Positions 1 through 9,284 of a stretch of DNA of 20,187 nt are shown here, piece after piece. The stretch is from an uncultured Ilumatobacter sp. GTDB taxonomy: Bacteria; Actinomycetota; Acidimicrobiia; Acidimicrobiales; Ilumatobacteraceae. Location of the stretch: assembly GCA_938049325.1 (NCBI GenBank), contig CALICC010000232.1, forward strand, positions 1-20,187. The letters are read 5' to 3'. Position 1 is the first letter of the stretch. Each line of letters starts with the position of its first letter. A model generated the notes under the pieces. The model made no database searches and was not told the DNA's origin. It saw nothing but the letters and a program-made list of their open reading frames with translations. The position numbers and the translations under genes were made by a program.

Positions 1-33
1 CGCCCGTTTCACGGTCGGATCACGGTGCGTCCT

Positions 34-39
34 TACTCT
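34..39 (+). promoter_or_regulatory. -10 box of a probable leaderless promoter
   Basis: The hexamer TACTCT fits TANNNT and ends 7 bases before the ATG at 47, so transcription would begin at or next to the start codon. There is no convincing -35 hexamer and no Shine-Dalgarno sequence in the gap. Confidence 0.45.
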
Positions 40-46
40 CGAAAGT

Positions 47-499
47 ATGGGAGTAGCAGAGAAATTGGCAGCGCAGGCTGCATCGCAGCTGAACGTTCCG
101 GTCCACGCGGCATCGATGGTGGTCCCTCCGGGGTCCAGCCGCTACAGGAACTATCTGCCGTCGTCGAACGTGCTCGCAGCCGGGAGCGCGATCGCTGCGG
201 CGTTTGCGTCGAAGCTGACCAACAAGAAGTTGGGCGTCGCCGCCACGATGCCTCGCCAGATGGGCGTGCTCGCGGTGACCGAGGACGAAGTCGTCTTCTG
301 CAAGAAGCGCCTGATCCGCAAAGCGTGCGGATTCCAGTTGCAGTCGTGGCCGCGCAGCGATGTCAGCGTCACCTTCGAAGCTCCCGACAAGTGGAAGTAC
401 CCGGGCGTTCTGCTCACCTTCGCCGACGGCACGAACTGCTCGATGTTCGGCGAGGAGCGCTGGGGTCTGAAGTGGCTCGCGCAGGTCGCCAACGCGTGA
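47..499 (+). CDS. Hypothetical protein of 150 aa upstream of recF
   Basis: I do not recognise this family. The protein starts with an Ala-rich segment (about residues 5-25), has a small-residue stretch near 43-57 (LAAGSAIAAAF) that could be a short hydrophobic helix, and ends in an alternating hydrophobic/charged region (about 70-145) reminiscent of a small beta domain, possibly PH-like; that resemblance is a guess. It lies where dnaN-recF intervening genes occur in actinobacteria, 79 bases before recF on the same strand. The ATG at 47 was chosen because the coding frame begins there and a TANNNT box sits 7 bases upstream, consistent with a leaderless message. A longer overlapping frame (25-522) gives an Arg-rich, unlikely protein and is a shadow. 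Confidence 0.75.
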   Translation: MGVAEKLAAQAASQLNVPVHAASMVVPPGSSRYRNYLPSSNVLAAGSAIAAAFASKLTNKKLGVAATMPRQMGVLAVTEDEVVFCKKRLIRKACGFQLQSWPRSDVSVTFEAPDKWKYPGVLLTFADGTNCSMFGEERWGLKWLAQVANA

Positions 500-563
500 G
501 CGAATCACGTCGTCGGGCGTAGCTCGACGAGCAAGGGTCGTGATACGGCGAGGATCGCGCTCG

Positions 564-569
564 TAGTCT
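564..569 (+). promoter_or_regulatory. Possible -10 box before recF
   Basis: TAGTCT (TANNNT) ends 9 bases before the recF GTG at 579. No Shine-Dalgarno sequence is visible between them, so a leaderless or nearly leaderless recF transcript is possible. The spacing is slightly longer than in the other examples in this window. Confidence 0.3.
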
Positions 570-578
570 GACCTCGCT

Positions 579-1679
579 GTGATCGTGTCGCATCTGGAGC
601 TCGTCGACTTTCGGAACTACCCGGCGGCGACGTTCGACCTCACCGACGGCACGACGGCGATCATCGGCGACAACGGGCAAGGCAAGACGAACCTGGCCGA
701 AGCGCTGGCATACCTCTCGACACTGTCGAGCTTTCGCGGTGCGCCCGCTGACGCGCTGGTTCGAGCGGGAGCCGACCAGGCGGTGATCCGAGCGACCGTT
801 CGCCACGACGAGGAACGTGAGTCGTTGGTCGAAGCCGAACTGGTCCTCACCGGACGCAACCGGGTCCAGGTGAACAAGCAGAAGTTGCAGCGCGTCCGCG
901 ATCTGCTCGGAACGGTGCGAGTCACCGTTTTTTCGCCCGACGATCTGATCATCGTCAAAGGTGGACCGGGGGAGCGTCGACGATTCATGGACGACACGCT
1001 CGTGGCGCTCGCCACCAAGTACGACGCCATCCGGCTCGAGATCGACCGCATCGTCAAGCAGCGCAACACCTTGCTCAAGCAAGCGCAGAAGTCAGGGCTA
1101 CGCGGCGACGACCTTCCCGACGACGTCGCGGTGACGCTCGATGTGTGGGACGCACGGTTCACCGAGGTCGCCGATCAATTCGGCTATGCCCGAGCCACCC
1201 TCGTGTCGCGGCTCACGCCGATGGTGCATGAGGCATACGAGCAACTGGCCGACACGCCGACGCCGATCGAGCTGACGTACGAGCCCGAGTGGCGTCGGAC
1301 CGGACTCCTCGCCGCACTCCAGGCCGCACGCTCACTCGACGTCCGGCGCGGTGTGTCGACGGTGGGGCCTCACCGTGACGAGCTGTCGTTCGCGATCAAC
1401 GGGCTGCCGAGCCGAACGCACGCGTCACAAGGAGAACAGCGCACGCTTGCGCTGGCGATGCGACTCGCCGGGCATCGGTTGGTGACCGAACGGACGGGGA
1501 GCGCGCCGCTCCTCGTGCTGGACGACGTCCTGTCCGAGCTCGACGACGGTCGCGCCACCGCGCTGCTCAAGCATCTGCCGGCGGGTCAGGTCGTGATCAC
1601 GACGGCGAGCGAGTTACCCCCGGCGGCGCGCGCCGACCGGATCATCCGCATCGTCGCGGGCGAAGTCGTCGCGGACTGA
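579..1679 (+). CDS. recF: DNA replication/repair protein RecF
   Basis: RecF is an SMC/ABC-type ATPase that works with RecO and RecR to load RecA at single-stranded gaps and stalled forks. The N-terminus has the family opening, with LELVDFRNY at residues 6-14. Walker A is GDNGQGKT at 30-37. The ABC signature region is SQGEQR at 283-288. Walker B is LLVLDD at 311-316, followed by the D-loop VLSELD. At 366 aa the length is normal. The start is a GTG whose second residue begins the conserved I-x3-L-x-L-x2-FRNY pattern. It precedes a dciA-like gene by 37 bases on the same strand, the usual actinobacterial order. All ATPase motifs are intact. Confidence 0.97.
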   Translation: MIVSHLELVDFRNYPAATFDLTDGTTAIIGDNGQGKTNLAEALAYLSTLSSFRGAPADALVRAGADQAVIRATVRHDEERESLVEAELVLTGRNRVQVNKQKLQRVRDLLGTVRVTVFSPDDLIIVKGGPGERRRFMDDTLVALATKYDAIRLEIDRIVKQRNTLLKQAQKSGLRGDDLPDDVAVTLDVWDARFTEVADQFGYARATLVSRLTPMVHEAYEQLADTPTPIELTYEPEWRRTGLLAALQAARSLDVRRGVSTVGPHRDELSFAINGLPSRTHASQGEQRTLALAMRLAGHRLVTERTGSAPLLVLDDVLSELDDGRATALLKHLPAGQVVITTASELPPAARADRIIRIVAGEVVAD

Positions 1680-1716
1680 CGGCGGACTGACGGCGCGGAG
1701 AATCACTCGCTGTACG

Positions 1717-2028
1717 GTGAGTCGGGTGGCCGACCCTGTTCCGATCACGCGTTCACTCGACGCGATGATGAAATCCATGCGTGGCACCGATCGGCTGCAA
1801 GTCGGCGGTGTGTTCGGTAAGTGGGACGTGGCCGTCGGTGATCAGATCGCCGCACACGTTCGTCCGATCAAGCTCGACAAGGCGACCCTCCTCGTCGAGG
1901 CCGACACTGCAACCTGGGCAACCCAGGTCAAGTTCTTGGCCGACACGATCATCACTCGGTTGCGCGAAGAGGCGGGCGTCGTCGTCGAACACGTCGAGGT
2001 GCGCGTCGCATCCAAACGACGCGGTTGA
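1717..2028 (+). CDS. dciA: DUF721 / DciA-like protein
   Basis: This 103-aa protein belongs to the DUF721 family, which includes DciA, the bacterial replicative-helicase loader/operator found where DnaC is absent. Family landmarks are W36, the V-G pair around residue 41, H47, P50 and W67 within a W-x4-G-x5-H-x2-P ... L-x-V-x(6)-W-A pattern. The position between recF and gyrB matches mycobacterial Rv0004. The GTG at 1717 was chosen from the frame and a GGAG at 1697-1700, which is rather distant. The GTG at 1726 (residue 4) is an alternative. A direct role in DnaB loading here is inferred from family and position. Confidence 0.88.
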   Translation: MSRVADPVPITRSLDAMMKSMRGTDRLQVGGVFGKWDVAVGDQIAAHVRPIKLDKATLLVEADTATWATQVKFLADTIITRLREEAGVVVEHVEVRVASKRRG

Positions 2029-2042
2029 TCGCTCGAGCGATC
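2027..2042 (+). terminator. Perfect 16-bp palindrome at the dciA-like stop codon
   Basis: GATCGCTCGAGCGATC reads the same on both strands and can fold as a 6-bp stem with a TCGA loop. It overlaps the last two bases of the stop codon (2026-2028) and is followed by TCTCGTTTCG, which is only weakly T-rich. It could be a weak bidirectional terminator or a protein-binding site. Confidence 0.35.
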
Positions 2043-2113
2043 TCGTTTCGCGCGTCACGAAGCGTTAATCGCGCGTTTGGGGTCGACGCGTTCACTACGT
2101 TTGTCACGATGAC

Positions 2114-2142
2114 CCTCGGAAACGCCCGAGGTTCGGACCTCG
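2114..2142 (+). promoter_or_regulatory. Two mutually exclusive hairpins in the leader of the first RDD gene
   Basis: Hairpin A pairs CCTCGG (2114-2119) with CCGAGG (2126-2131). Hairpin B pairs CGAGGT (2127-2132) with ACCTCG (2137-2142). They share bases 2127-2131 and cannot form together. The Shine-Dalgarno AGGGAG (2147-2152) follows 4 bases after hairpin B. A TACGTT at 2096-2101 could be the -10 box and would place both hairpins in the transcript. The layout resembles a small switch, but no known riboswitch class is recognised. Confidence 0.4.
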
Positions 2143-2158
2143 AAGTAGGGAGACGCAC

Positions 2159-2980
2159 ATGACGAACACAGGTGGCACGCCGGCAGGTTGGTATCACGCA
2201 CCCGGCGACCCAGAGGGCACCCAGCGCTACTGGGATGGTGCCCAGTGGATCGGCGAACCTCAGGCAACGCAGGCACCCGCAGCTCCTGCGGCACCGCAAG
2301 CCCCGGCCGCTCCGCAGGCCCCAGCAGGGCAGGCACCTCCCGCCGACGACGCCACTGTGCAGTACTCCGCACCACCGCAGGCCGACGCACCGCCCGCCTA
2401 CCAGGCTCCGGCTGCGCAGGCTGCGCCGCCGCCCGACTACGGCCAGGGTGTTCCGCAGGGCGCAGGTGCCGGCTATGGCGTGCCCGCCGGTGGTCAGCCC
2501 GGGTTCGGGGGCGCCCCAGGGGCTCCCGCTGGCTATCAGGCATTCGGTGGCGCAGCTGCTGTTGGCCAGCCCGCTGATTGGGCCACACGCGCCATTGCGT
2601 ACCTCATCGACATCGCGCCGGTGTTCGCCGGATACGTCCTGATCTTCGTTGCAGGAGCGATCTCTGATGTCCTCGGGCTGCTGCTCAGCGTTGTGGCGTT
2701 CTTCGCGTTCATCGGGTACTTCATCTGGAACTTCATCCTCGAGCAAGGAAAGACGGGCCAGACGTTCGGCAAGAAGAAGCAGGGCATCAAGCTCGTCAGT
2801 GACGAAACCGGTCAGCCGCTCGGCGCAGGAAACGTGTTCATTCGCTACATCGTCGGGAGCGCGATCAGTTTCTTCACGTGTGGCATCGGCGGCATCCTCG
2901 ACTTCCTCTGGCCGCTGTGGGACGAGGACAAGAAGCGCCTCACCGACAAGGTCTTGAAGAACAGCGTCGTCAAGGTCTGA
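2159..2980 (+). CDS. DUF2510-RDD family membrane protein (first copy)
   Basis: This 273-aa protein has three parts. Residues 8-33 form a DUF2510 motif (GWY-x3-GDP-x-G-x-QRYWDGAQW). Residues about 35-130 are a low-complexity Pro/Ala/Gln/Gly linker. Residues about 140-272 are an RDD domain with membrane helices near 148-168 and 170-195 and a third hydrophobic stretch near 228-255. The hallmark charged residues are present: R144, D151 and D263 (in RLTDKVL). RDD proteins are usually poorly characterised transporters or scaffolds; DUF2510 is a short cytoplasmic module. The ATG at 2159 is supported by AGGGAG at 2147-2152. It is followed by a paralogue 67 bases downstream and sits between the dciA-like gene and gyrB, where mycobacteria have no gene. 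Confidence 0.9.
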   Translation: MTNTGGTPAGWYHAPGDPEGTQRYWDGAQWIGEPQATQAPAAPAAPQAPAAPQAPAGQAPPADDATVQYSAPPQADAPPAYQAPAAQAAPPPDYGQGVPQGAGAGYGVPAGGQPGFGGAPGAPAGYQAFGGAAAVGQPADWATRAIAYLIDIAPVFAGYVLIFVAGAISDVLGLLLSVVAFFAFIGYFIWNFILEQGKTGQTFGKKKQGIKLVSDETGQPLGAGNVFIRYIVGSAISFFTCGIGGILDFLWPLWDEDKKRLTDKVLKNSVVKV

Positions 2981-3047
2981 CGTCCCGCCCGTCACGGCGC
3001 AGGTGAGATCACCATCGATCGAATGACACGATGAGGCAGGCACGCCG

Positions 3048-3734
3048 ATGAGCAACACAGGTGCGATGCCTCCCGGCTGGTACTACGCCGCGGGCGACCC
3101 GCCCGGGACGCAGCGCTACTGGGACGGGGCGCAGTGGGTTGGCGAGCCGCAGCCGGTCGCGCCGGCACAGCCTGCATCATCGGGTTACGGGGCTCCCGGT
3201 GGGGCACCGCCGCCGTACGTCGCGCCGTCGTATGGCGCGCCTCAGCCCGGCTTCGGTGGTCCTGCACCGGCCGGCTACATCCCGTTCAGCGCCGCGAGCC
3301 CGTATGGGGTCGCGGCGATGGAACCTGCCCCCATCGGGAATCGCATCGTGGCGTACATCATCGACGCGCTCCCGATTCTCGTCGTGCTCTTGCTGATCGT
3401 GCTGTCCGCCATCGCGTTCGGAGATGCGGTTGGGCCAATCGCCATCATCGGCGGCCTCGCACTGCTGCCGTACATGGTGTGGAACTACTGGTGGCGCCGA
3501 GGGCGAACAGGCCAGTCGATCGGTGATGCGCAACAGGGCATCAAGACGTTGAAGAACGAAACCGGCGAGCCGGTCGGTTTCTGGTTGCTGTTCGGACGCT
3601 GGTTCCTGATCGGTCTGATCAGCAACTTCACGTGTGGAATCGTCGGTTTGCTCGACATCTTGTGGCCGCTCTGGGACGACCGAAACCAGCGGCTCGGCGA
3701 CAAGATGTTGTCGATGACCGTCGTTGTTGCCTGA
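3048..3734 (+). CDS. DUF2510-RDD family membrane protein (second copy)
   Basis: This 228-aa paralogue of the preceding gene has the same architecture: DUF2510 at residues 8-33 (GWY ... QRYWDGAQW), a shorter Pro/Gly/Tyr-rich linker (about 35-95), and an RDD domain (about 100-225) with hydrophobic segments near 110-130 and 132-148. The closing motif RLGDKML contains the last RDD aspartate. The NFTCGIVGLLDILWPLWD segment matches the CGIGGILDFLWPLWD segment of copy one, so the pair looks like a tandem duplication with a diverged linker. The start ATG has a purine-rich GATGAGG about 12 bases upstream. Function is unknown; proximity to gyrB is probably positional rather than functional. Confidence 0.9.
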   Translation: MSNTGAMPPGWYYAAGDPPGTQRYWDGAQWVGEPQPVAPAQPASSGYGAPGGAPPPYVAPSYGAPQPGFGGPAPAGYIPFSAASPYGVAAMEPAPIGNRIVAYIIDALPILVVLLLIVLSAIAFGDAVGPIAIIGGLALLPYMVWNYWWRRGRTGQSIGDAQQGIKTLKNETGEPVGFWLLFGRWFLIGLISNFTCGIVGLLDILWPLWDDRNQRLGDKMLSMTVVVA

Positions 3735-3955
3735 GCTCGTTTCGCGCCCTGTTTTGCTGCCCGCGACAGCCCCCGGGTGTCCCGCTCTGTGAGGCACCCC
3801 GCTGGTAGGATGAAGCCCAATGACGACGTGGGTTTCGTGACCGTTCTGAACGGCCTCTGGAACACCCCAAACACGGCGTTGATCGTGCCTGACACAGGCA
3901 CCTTCGTGAGTCCATCCATGCCTCCTTCGTGAGGCGATGCAGCAAGTAGGTACGA
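3735..3955 (+). promoter_or_regulatory. gyrB upstream/leader region with hairpins and direct repeats
   Basis: The 221-base gap holds an extended -10-like element TGGTAGGAT (3803-3811), without a clear -35. It also holds hairpin CCGTT-CTG-AACGG (3841-3853), hairpin GTGCCTG-ACA-CAGGCAC (3885-3901) and hairpin CCTC-N6-GAGG (3921-3934). A direct repeat CCTTCGTGAG occurs at 3901-3910 and 3924-3933. A 40-codon frame runs from an ATG at 3810 to TGA at 3930-3932, but its only purine tract touches the start codon and it would overlap the -10 box, so it is doubtful. Supercoiling-responsive control of gyrB is common in bacteria; whether this leader takes part is inference. Confidence 0.45.
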
Positions 3956-6040
<2,085 letters not shown>

Positions 6041-6224
6041 TGCTCGGCCTCACTCGCTTCGCTCCGTTCGGTCCGAATGGCTCGCTCGCTGGCGCTCACT
6101 CGGTGGGAAGGGCCTTCGGCCGTCAACGCATCGCTTCGCAGCAAGCTGCTCGGGCTCGACTGTCGGCGCAAGGGCCGACGCTCACTTCGTTCGCGCTTCG
6201 ACCTCTCGATAGGACCCTCAACGC
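6041..6224 (+). repeat. Hairpin-rich modular spacer between gyrB and gyrA
   Basis: This 184-base spacer is unusually repetitive. It contains the mirror-symmetric string CTCGCTTCGCTC (6053-6064) and related TCGCT/GCTCACT pieces at 6081-6102 and 6131-6138. It can form hairpins GGCC-TTC-GGCC (6111-6121), GCAGC-AA-GCTGC (6138-6149) and GTCGGC-GCAAGG-GCCGAC (6162-6179). Two short frames are open through it, but both are Arg/Ser-rich and have no start signal. It resembles dispersed intergenic GC-rich repeats of high-GC genomes. The likely gyrA ribosome site AGGA lies at 6211-6214. Confidence 0.5.
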
Positions 6225-8723
6225 ATGACTGATACGACTGATACGCCTCCGCCACCTCCTTCGGACGGGGGCGATGACGGGACTCCCGGCGACGCGATCC
6301 AGCCGATCGCGCTCAACGAGGAGATGGAGAGCTCGTTCCTCGAATACGCGATGTCGGTCATCATGTCGCGTGCGTTGCCCGATGTGCGCGACGGTCTGAA
6401 ACCGGTGCACCGCCGCATCATCTGGGACATGGAGGATCAGGGTTTCCGCCCTGACCGTCCGCACGTGAAGTGCGCTCGCGTCTCGGGTGACACCATGGCG
6501 CGCTTCCACCCGCACGGCGACTCCGCCATCTACGACGCCCTCGTGCGCATGGCGCAGCCGTTCTCGCTGCGCCACCCGCTGATCGACTTCCACGGCAACT
6601 ACGGCTCACCCGACTTCGGTGCCGCTGCATCGCGCTACACCGAGTGTCGCCTCGACCCGTTGGCGATGCAGCTGATTGCCGACATCGACGAAGACACCGT
6701 CGACATGATCCCGAACTACGACGGGACCACCGAAGAACCCATCGTCCTCCCGTCACGGTTCCCGAACCTGCTCGTCAACGGCAGCCAGGGCATTGCCGTC
6801 GGCATGGCCACGAACATCCCGCCGCACAACCTCGGCGAGACCATCGACGCCGTCGTCCATCTCATCGACAACCCCGACTCGACCGTCGAAGACCTGATGG
6901 AGCACGTGAAAGGCCCTGACTTCCCGACGGGTGCCTTCATCCTCGGCCGCTCCGGCCTGACCGACGCGTACCAGACGGGTCGCGGCACGGTGAAGATGCG
7001 GGCCAAGGCAAGCATCGAAGAGAACAAGAACGGTCGCTACGAGATCGTCGTCACCGAGCTGCCGTACCAGACCAGCTGCTCGTCGATCGCCGCACGCATC
7101 GACGAACTCGTCACCGCCGGCGACCTCGAAGGCATTGCCGACGTCAACGACGATTCGTCGGGTGGCAAGACCAGCTTGATCATCTCGCTCAAGCGCGACG
7201 GCAACCCGAACGTGGTGCTCAACAAGCTCTACAAGATGACGCAGCTGCAGTCGACGTTCTCGATCAACATGGTCGCCCTCGTCGACGGCGTGCCGCGCCA
7301 GATCAACCTGCTCGACGCCCTCACGGCGTACGTCGGCCACCAGGTCGAAGTCATCACGCGCCGCACCGAGTTCCGTCTCGCCAAAGCCGAGCGTCGTGAA
7401 CACATCCTCGAAGGTCGGATCAAGGCGCTCAACGTCATCGACGAGATCATCGCGTTGATTCGTGCGAGCGACGACGTGTCGACGGCACGTGACGGCCTGA
7501 TGGCCGAGCCGTTCGAGTTCTCCGAAACGCAGGCCAACGACATCCTCGACATGCAGCTGCGTCAGCTGACGCGCCTGTCGCGTATCGACCTCGAAACCGA
7601 GCTCGAAGACATTCGCGCCAGCATCGAAGACCTGCAAGACATCCTCGCTCGCCCCGAACGCCTCAACAGCGTGATCAAAGACGAGATCACGGCCATCCGC
7701 GACGAGTTCGCCACGCCGCGCGTCTGTGAGATCACCTACGACGACGGCGAGATGTCGATCGAAGACCTCGTGGACGACAAAGAACTCGTCATCGTCATGA
7801 CGCAGGCCCAGTACGTCAAGGCTGTGCCCGCGGCGTCGTTCAAGACACAAGGCCGCGGGGGTCGAGGAGTGTCGGGCGGCAAGCTCAAAGCCGACGACAT
7901 CGTGCGCCACGTGCTGTTCACCACGGCGCACGCGCACCTGTTGTTCTTCTCCAATCGTGGCAAGGTCTACCGGCTGCGCGCCCTCGACATTCCCGAGCGC
8001 GAGCGCACGGCGAAGGGCATGCCCATCATCAACCTCTTGCCGTTGCAAAGCGACGAGAAGATCCAGGCGATCATCGACACGCGTGAGTTCGCCGGCGATC
8101 GCTACCTGTTCTTCGCCACCAAGAACGGCACGGTCAAGAAGACCACCTTCACCGAGTACGACAAGAGCCGTCGCGATGGTCTGATCGCGATCAACCTGAA
8201 AGACGACGACAGTCTCGTCAAGGTCATCGAGACCGGCGGTGACGACGACATCTTCATGGTCACCAAGCGCGGCATGACCATTCGGTTCAACGAAAACGAC
8301 GTTCGCTCGATGGGGCGCACGGCTGGTGGTGTCCGGGGCATCAAGCTCAAGGGCGACGACGACGCCGTCGTGTCGGTCGACGTGGCACGCGACGACACCT
8401 CGATTCTCATGGTCACCGAGTCCGGCTACGGCAAGCGGACCCAGCTCGACCAATACAACGTCCAAGGGCGTGGCGGTCAAGGCGTCATCGGCATCAAGCT
8501 GACCGGCAAGAAGGGCGAGGTCGTCGATGCATTCATGGTCGGCCTCGATGACGAAATCGTCGCCGTGTCGAAGAGCGGCATCACGATCCGGATGGAAGTG
8601 CGCGAGATTTCCACGCAGGGGCGCACCGCAACCGGTGTCAAGGTGATGAACATGGACGATGGCGACGTGGTCAGTTCGGTGTCACCCATTCTTGCAACCG
8701 ACGACGAAGACATCGTCGAGTAG
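6225..8723 (+). CDS. gyrA: DNA gyrase subunit A
   Basis: GyrA cuts and rejoins DNA in the gyrase complex. The N-terminal winged-helix/breakage domain has RALPDVRDGLKPVHRRI and HPHGDSAIYD, with the quinolone-region serine and aspartate at S100 and D104 in the wild-type state. The catalytic tyrosine is Y138 in SRYTE. A long coiled-coil and tower region follows. The C-terminal beta-pinwheel (about residues 520-820) carries the GyrA box QGRGGRG at 542-548 and repeats of the blade motif, including QGRGGQGVIGIK and QGRTATGVKVMN. Length is 832 aa, normal for actinobacteria, with no intein. The ATG at 6225 follows AGGA (6211-6214). The GyrA box has Gly instead of the usual Arg/Lys at its second position. 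Confidence 0.98.
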   Translation: MTDTTDTPPPPPSDGGDDGTPGDAIQPIALNEEMESSFLEYAMSVIMSRALPDVRDGLKPVHRRIIWDMEDQGFRPDRPHVKCARVSGDTMARFHPHGDSAIYDALVRMAQPFSLRHPLIDFHGNYGSPDFGAAASRYTECRLDPLAMQLIADIDEDTVDMIPNYDGTTEEPIVLPSRFPNLLVNGSQGIAVGMATNIPPHNLGETIDAVVHLIDNPDSTVEDLMEHVKGPDFPTGAFILGRSGLTDAYQTGRGTVKMRAKASIEENKNGRYEIVVTELPYQTSCSSIAARIDELVTAGDLEGIADVNDDSSGGKTSLIISLKRDGNPNVVLNKLYKMTQLQSTFSINMVALVDGVPRQINLLDALTAYVGHQVEVITRRTEFRLAKAERREHILEGRIKALNVIDEIIALIRASDDVSTARDGLMAEPFEFSETQANDILDMQLRQLTRLSRIDLETELEDIRASIEDLQDILARPERLNSVIKDEITAIRDEFATPRVCEITYDDGEMSIEDLVDDKELVIVMTQAQYVKAVPAASFKTQGRGGRGVSGGKLKADDIVRHVLFTTAHAHLLFFSNRGKVYRLRALDIPERERTAKGMPIINLLPLQSDEKIQAIIDTREFAGDRYLFFATKNGTVKKTTFTEYDKSRRDGLIAINLKDDDSLVKVIETGGDDDIFMVTKRGMTIRFNENDVRSMGRTAGGVRGIKLKGDDDAVVSVDVARDDTSILMVTESGYGKRTQLDQYNVQGRGGQGVIGIKLTGKKGEVVDAFMVGLDDEIVAVSKSGITIRMEVREISTQGRTATGVKVMNMDDGDVVSSVSPILATDDEDIVE

Positions 8724-8786
8724 CTTGCAACTCGGGTCTCACGGCCCTTCTCGACACCCGTTTCGACACCGCGAGTGTCTCCTCGG

Positions 8787-8801
8787 CGCACGTCCCGTGC
8801 G
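8787..8801 (+). terminator. Hairpin downstream of gyrA
   Basis: CGCACG-TCC-CGTGCG forms a 6-bp stem with a 3-base loop, followed by TCTCTC rather than a T run. A weaker stem, GACAC-N5-GTGTC, precedes it at 8765-8779. This is a plausible but non-classical terminator for gyrBA. Confidence 0.35.
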
Positions 8802-8851
8802 TCTCTCACCATGCGTCCACGTCGACGCACTCATGATGACGAGGAGGCGCG

Positions 8852-9211
8852 ATGAATCGAATCGATGGACAACGTTTGGGCCGAGTGGCAGCTGGCGGTT
8901 GCGTGACGGACCGCGAACGTGGTCAAGCTGCGGTGTTGGTGGTTGCTGTGGCCGCTGTGCTCCTGATGACGATCGCAGCGGCGCTGGTCACGATGGGACG
9001 CACGTCGATCGACCGGACTCGGGCTCAAACCGCAGCAGACGCGGCGGCCCTTGCATCCGTCGACGGTGACCGGTCCGCGGCGGTTCGGCTCGCCGCCGTG
9101 CACGGTGCCACGGTCGTGGCGTGGGAACCCGGTCCGGGGCCTCATGAGGTGACGGTCATCGTGACCATCGGCGCCGTCAGGGCGGTTGCCCGCGCATCGA
9201 ACGCGCCGTGA
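8852..9211 (+). CDS. TadE/TadG-like (pilin-type) small secreted protein
   Basis: This 119-aa protein has DRERGQAAVLVVAV near residues 21-34, leading into one hydrophobic helix (about 26-46), then TRAQTAADAAALASVDG. This short charged N-terminus, E-R-G-Q before a hydrophobic helix, and AQTAADAAALA pattern is characteristic of the TadE/TadG-like pseudopilin families, including the actinobacterial 'secretion neighbourhood' TadE-like proteins. It would be inserted in the membrane with the C-terminal domain outside. No TadA ATPase or other Flp-pilus gene is next to it, so it is an orphan here. The ATG at 8852 has a strong GAGGAGG (8841-8847) four bases upstream. Its role is unknown. Confidence 0.8.
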   Translation: MNRIDGQRLGRVAAGGCVTDRERGQAAVLVVAVAAVLLMTIAAALVTMGRTSIDRTRAQTAADAAALASVDGDRSAAVRLAAVHGATVVAWEPGPGPHEVTVIVTIGAVRAVARASNAP

Positions 9212-9271
9212 GGCTCGCAGCTGAAAGGCCGCGAGTTGACGATGTGACCTCTTGCGGCGTGGTCTTGGCCC

Positions 9272-9277
9272 TACAAT
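9272..9277 (+). promoter_or_regulatory. -10 box of a probable leaderless promoter
   Basis: TACAAT, a close match to TATAAT, ends 7 bases before the GTG at 9285. A TTGCGG at 9252-9257 could act as -35 only with a short 14-base spacer. Transcription from this box would start at or beside the start codon. Confidence 0.5.
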
Positions 9278-9284
9278 CGGTGTT

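Noticed and set aside
6519..6536. Quinolone-resistance substitutions in GyrA
   Set aside because: The region reads G-D-S-A-I-Y-D, with the sensitive-type Ser and Asp at residues 100 and 104.
6753..8480. A 575-codon open frame antisense to gyrA
   Set aside because: It is again a high-GC shadow; its His/Asp/Val-rich composition mirrors gyrA codons.
9252..9284. Upstream TTG start for the DUF3566 protein
   Set aside because: The extra 11 residues overlap the TACAAT -10 box, and the GTG at 9285 has the leaderless spacing seen at other genes.
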